A DNA stretch of 8,340 bases. Origin: a bacterium (GTDB lineage Bacteria > Patescibacteriota > Minisyncoccia > 2-02-FULL-40-12 > IGHO2-12-FULL-4). Each line of letters starts with the position of its first letter. Within the stretch, counting starts at the first letter, position 1. Of the stretch, positions 7,501 through 8,340 are shown one piece after another. Made by a program: the position numbers and the translations under genes. The notes beneath the pieces are model-generated. The model was not told the origin of the DNA. It saw nothing but the letters and a program-made list of their open reading frames with translations, and made no database searches. Where the stretch lies: NCBI GenBank assembly GCA_030695705.1, contig JAUYPS010000041.1, forward strand, positions 1 to 8,340, given 5' to 3'.

Positions 7501-7781
7501 GCCAGTAAAATCAAGTGATAATAATTTCTTTCTGATCCGCCCGATTGCTTTTCATGCATGTTTTCGCAAATGTATACTTCACAACCAATGATCGGTTTGA
7601 TGCCATGCTTTTGAGCATACTGATAAAATTCAACGGCTCCGTACATGTTGCCATGGTCGGTGATAGCCAAGGAATCCATGCCGAGATCTTTGGCCCTTTT
7701 GATCAGCGGGCCGATTTGCGAGAGACCGTCGAGGAGAGAGTAGTGGGAGTGAGTGTGGAGATGGACGAAGCGAGGGGTCAT
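4545..7781 (-). CDS. dnaE: DNA polymerase III alpha subunit DnaE
   Basis: The replicative C-family DNA polymerase, 1078 aa against 1160 in E. coli. Domains in order: PHP (1-about 215), palm/thumb/fingers (about 270-830), HhH region (about 830-900), and OB fold (about 990-1070). Palm catalytic aspartates are D400 and D402 (PDIDMDF) and D558 (TKLDFLG). QGYGFNKAHAACYG at 746-759 is the conserved fingers region. A clamp-binding motif QISLF lies at 919-923. The PHP metal site looks complete: H9, H11, D18, H43, E68, H89, C139, D208 and H210. That hints at intrinsic 3'-5' exonuclease, as in other DnaE proteins with an intact site. The protein stops right after the OB fold, so the C-terminal tau-binding region of E. 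coli alpha is absent. The ATG at 7781 is fixed by an in-frame TGA three codons upstream (7788-7790). There is no Shine-Dalgarno sequence. It is convergent with the HTH gene. Confidence 0.98.
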   Translation of the reverse strand: MTPRFVHLHTHSHYSLLDGLSQIGPLIKRAKDLGMDSLAITDHGNMYGAVEFYQYAQKHGIKPIIGCEVYICENMHEKQSGGSERNYYHLILLAKNNEGYQNLIKLVTASNLEGYYYKPRIDKNLLRKHSEGLIALSGCLGGELSRAIFTNQHDKAKKIALEYADIFGPGNYYIEIQQHLNTPDQNIVTPQLVKLARELSLPLAATQDSHYLDKEDAHAHDVLLAVQTGTSIDDKDRLTMRHDDFSLCSPEEMAEKFKEWPEAIANTQKIADQCNVNLTLGKFIFPDFALEPGKTADEMLNELTLQGAKERGIDQKKETEERRLYELEVIRNKNYAPYFLVVADLLRFARESKIYTTVRGSAAGSLVAYLSGITNVDPIEFQLPFERFLNPFRPSAPDIDMDFADNRRQEVIEYAKQKYGADKVAQIGTFGTMMARGAVRDVARALGKPYDVGDRIAKLIPMGSQGFPMTIEHAMELEQDLKKTYEQDMEARQILDVAKKLEGTVRHVSVHAAGVVISPKPLTNYVPLQYDPKGEDNLITQYDMYTVGEDGVGLTKLDFLGIRNLAILGDAVRLVKEHRNIEIDIEKIPFDDKKTFQMLAAGGTEGVFQLGGSDGMTKHLVDLKPTEIHDLNLMVALYRPGPINNIQEYIARKQGRSPIKYFHPKAEKFLAKSYGVLVYQDDLLMTAIELAGYNWDEVDKFRKAVGKKLPKEMAKQHEIFVEGCQKHSGIAKEKAEEIWNLFEPFQGYGFNKAHAACYGRVAYQTAYMKANFPAEYMCAILTAEAGDTTRVAEVITECQDMKIPVLPPDINSSVKDFTVIKGGLPAGGDQIRFGLLTIKNLGANIAEAIIAERKATGPYKNIENFVTRVQHKDLNKKSLESLARCGALDTLGERNIILSNIDQLLNYARESQKQSASGQISLFGDQVAVAMPPLRLAPANPISSAEKLMWEKELLGLFVSGHPLMDYRNQLDSESGLTPIQVIHTQGPTLQGGAVKISGMVTKVQRIITKTGKPMLFSWLEDLTSKIEVVVFPGVLEKYPNCWQENSVLVVKGKVNERDGAPKILCDEVKPISAAISV

Positions 7782-7790
7782 AGTAATTCA

Positions 7791-7818
7791 ATTCTAACAT
7801 TCATGATTTTTGCCACAA
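7791..7818 (-). promoter_or_regulatory. Putative extended -10 promoter of dnaE
   Basis: On the minus strand TAGAAT (7791-7796, 5/6 to TATAAT) is preceded by an extended TGT. It lies 16 nt from TTGTGG (7813-7818, 3/6 to TTGACA). The -10 ends 9 nt before the ATG, so a leaderless or nearly leaderless mRNA is expected. Confidence 0.5.
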
Positions 7819-7829
7819 CCATCCTCGTG

Positions 7830-7838
7830 TGTGGATAA
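7830..7838 (-). promoter_or_regulatory. Perfect DnaA box upstream of dnaE
   Basis: The minus strand reads TTATCCACA, identical to the high-affinity R1-type DnaA box. It sits 12 bp upstream of the dnaE -35 candidate. A single box beside an AT-rich stretch is not an origin, but it could let DnaA-ATP levels influence dnaE or the divergent small gene. Confidence 0.45.
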
Positions 7839-7852
7839 TTTGATTTTTTAAG

Positions 7853-7881
7853 ATTAATTTGATAGCTTGTATCAAGTTAAT
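7853..7881. repeat. 29-bp imperfect palindrome, candidate operator
   Basis: Arms ATTAATTTGATA (7853-7864) and TATCAAGTTAAT (7870-7881) pair at 11 of 12 positions around the 5-nt centre GCTTG. No T-run follows, so a terminator is unlikely. It ends 9 bp before the Shine-Dalgarno sequence of the small ORF and overlaps a promoter-like TTGATA, as expected for a repressor site. The binding protein is unknown. Confidence 0.5.
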
Positions 7882-7887
7882 TAAAAT
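7859..7887 (+). promoter_or_regulatory. Promoter-like element before the coiled-coil ORF
   Basis: TTGATA (7859-7864, 5/6) and TAAAAT (7882-7887, 5/6) are exactly 17 nt apart and look like a good sigma70 promoter. A start near 7894 would, however, cut into the Shine-Dalgarno sequence at 7890-7895. An upstream alternative, TTGCCA (7810-7815) with an 18-nt spacer to GATAAT (7834-7839), would keep it. I cannot tell which is used. Confidence 0.35.
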
Positions 7888-7889
7888 TT

Positions 7890-7895
7890 AAGGAG
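7890..7895 (+). promoter_or_regulatory. Strong ribosome binding site
   Basis: AAGGAG lies 7 nt before the ATG at 7903. It is the best Shine-Dalgarno match in the window and fixes that start. It contrasts with miaA, thrS and dnaE, which have none. Confidence 0.75.
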
Positions 7896-7902
7896 ATGGG
7901 CA

Positions 7903-8289
7903 ATGCAAGGAACTGTAAAGCATAGTGGTGACGCAGTGAGAAGGGCATACAAACTTATGGAAGCTCAGCAAAGAATAGATTTTCAAAAAGAAAATGAGCT
8001 CGAAGCCCAAATAAAAAGTTTACAAGTCGAACTGAACAGTTTAAAGAAAAAAGGGAAAATTCGAACAGACATCGTTGCTTTAGTTTTTGTAAAAAATAGA
8101 TCGTGGAAGGTCTGGTTTTTTAAGACACCTTCTGCACACTTTGGTAGTAGCTTTTTAAATATTTTTGCGGCGAAGATTTTAAAATTGTGTGGATTCGAAC
8201 TTTGTTGTAGTGATGGATCGTCTGATAAACAGCATAGATTAATTCTCCTAAACTCTCAAATCGATTGGGATCTCCCAGATCAACTTTGA
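7903..8289 (+). CDS. Short coiled-coil ORF of unknown function, probably truncated by an IS insertion
   Basis: The 128-codon frame begins at an ATG with a strong Shine-Dalgarno sequence, and an in-frame TAA at 7882 fixes the start. Residues about 18-51 are rich in Glu, Gln, Lys and Leu (KLMEAQQRIDFQKENELEAQ and onward) and look like an alpha-helical coiled coil. No known family is recognised and there is no signal peptide. From about residue 73 (nt 8120) onward the frame is simply the antisense of transposase codons on the other strand. That half is Cys-, Trp- and Phe-rich and does not look like a normal protein. The authentic N-terminal part probably ends near residue 60-72, where the mobile element begins, and the rest of the original gene is lost or lies beyond the element. 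It may be a pseudogene or a short fusion product. It is divergent from dnaE. Confidence 0.5.
   Translation: MQGTVKHSGDAVRRAYKLMEAQQRIDFQKENELEAQIKSLQVELNSLKKKGKIRTDIVALVFVKNRSWKVWFFKTPSAHFGSSFLNIFAAKILKLCGFELCCSDGSSDKQHRLILLNSQIDWDLPDQL
8106..8132. repeat. Imperfect hairpin spanning the transposase stop
   Basis: GAAGGTCT (8106-8113) pairs with AGA-CA-CCTTC (8123-8132), with a 2-nt bulge, around an A/T-rich loop containing the transposase stop codon. On the minus strand a run of six Ts follows only after CACGATCTA, so it is a poor intrinsic terminator. It may be part of the element's end structure. Confidence 0.3.
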
Positions 8290-8340
8290 ACTGGTTGTAA
8301 AATGATTCTTGGTAGCCATTCTCCCAAGGACTGGCTTTTC
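8120..8340 (-). CDS. IS3-like (rve, DDE) transposase, C-terminal end (5' partial)
   Basis: Reading the minus strand from the right edge gives 72 residues and a TAA at 8120-8122. They start KASPWENGYQESFYNQFK, continue with LGDPNRFESLGELIYAVYQ, then HHYNKVRIHTILKSSPQKYL, and end QSVQKVS. This is the typical C-terminus of the integrase-core transposases of IS3-type elements. The Glu of the YQESFY segment (codon 8306-8308) is the expected third acidic residue of the DDE triad, and YNxxRxHxxLxxxxPxxY is the usual closing pattern. The first two Asp residues and any OrfA lie outside the window, so activity cannot be judged. The frame within the window is intact. The ORF on the opposite strand across this region is a shadow. 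The exact IS group is not assigned. Confidence 0.88.
   Translation of the reverse strand, partial: KASPWENGYQESFYNQFKVDLGDPNRFESLGELIYAVYQTIHHYNKVRIHTILKSSPQKYLKSYYQSVQKVS

Larger units (their letters stand above)
8088..8340 (-). mobile_element. End of an IS3-like insertion sequence (partial, boundary tentative)
   Basis: The transposase 3' end implies that the terminal inverted repeat lies just below 8120. The plus strand from 8088 reads TGTAAAAAATAGATCGTGG, starting with the TG typical of IS3-type ends, so 8088 is a candidate boundary. The other end and the target duplication are outside the window, so the position is a guess within some tens of bases. Confidence 0.4.

Noticed and set aside
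7830..7890. Replication origin upstream of dnaE
   Set aside because: Only one DnaA box and an AT-rich stretch of about 50 bp; no box cluster and no dnaA or dnaN beside it.
8120..8289. Second half of the plus-strand ORF as genuine protein
   Set aside because: It is the exact antisense of a recognisable transposase C-terminus and has an abnormal Cys/Trp/Phe-rich composition.
1..8340. CRISPR array, tRNA or rRNA genes
   Set aside because: No regularly spaced repeats, and the intergenic gaps (47, 92 and 121 bp, and two terminator gaps) hold no cloverleaf or rRNA-like sequence.

Overview
The window looks like chromosomal DNA from a bacterium with a small, compact genome, most plausibly of the Candidate Phyla Radiation (Patescibacteria/Parcubacteria-like). 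The reasons are very short intergenic gaps, a 24-bp convergent gene overlap, a threonyl-tRNA synthetase without its TGS domain, a short DnaE, weak or absent Shine-Dalgarno sequences at several genes, and start codons ATG, GTG and TTG. This placement is inference. The code reads as standard table 11: TGA acts as a stop and Trp is TGG.

Layout from left to right. (1) 2-934 (+) is the 3' part of gatB (Asp/Glu-tRNA amidotransferase subunit B). It overlaps tail to tail with (2) miaA on the minus strand (911-1816). (3) Divergent from miaA is a GTG-started gene for a 181-aa multi-pass membrane protein with a VTT/DedA-like look (1864-2409, +). It ends in a hairpin terminator that also contains the last codons of (4) thrS (2419-4194, -). 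(5) Divergent from thrS is a 74-aa protein carrying a Fis-type helix-turn-helix that closely resembles the C-terminal tail of NtrC-type activators (4287-4511, +). A second shared terminator separates it from (6) dnaE, the replicative polymerase III alpha subunit (4545-7781, -). (7) Upstream of dnaE is a regulatory region of about 120 bp with a perfect DnaA box, a 29-bp imperfect palindrome and several promoter-like elements. It leads into a short coiled-coil ORF with a strong ribosome binding site (7903-8289, +). (8) The right edge holds the 3' end of an IS3-like DDE transposase on the minus strand (8120-8340). Its 5' end lies outside the window. The second half of the small ORF is only the antisense of this transposase, so the small gene was probably cut by the insertion.

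Functionally the core is housekeeping for translation (GatB, MiaA, ThrRS) and replication (DnaE). miaA, thrS, dnaE and the HTH gene each have a -10-like element 7-10 nt before the start codon, no Shine-Dalgarno sequence, and an in-frame stop just upstream. This suggests leaderless transcripts. The membrane protein gene and the coiled-coil ORF instead have recognisable Shine-Dalgarno sequences.

There is no CRISPR array, tRNA or rRNA, and I see no clear multi-gene novel system. The more unusual items are the orphan NtrC-tail HTH protein, the leaderless pattern, the TGS-less ThrRS with an intact editing site, the DnaE with an apparently complete PHP metal site, and the IS-disrupted locus beside dnaE.
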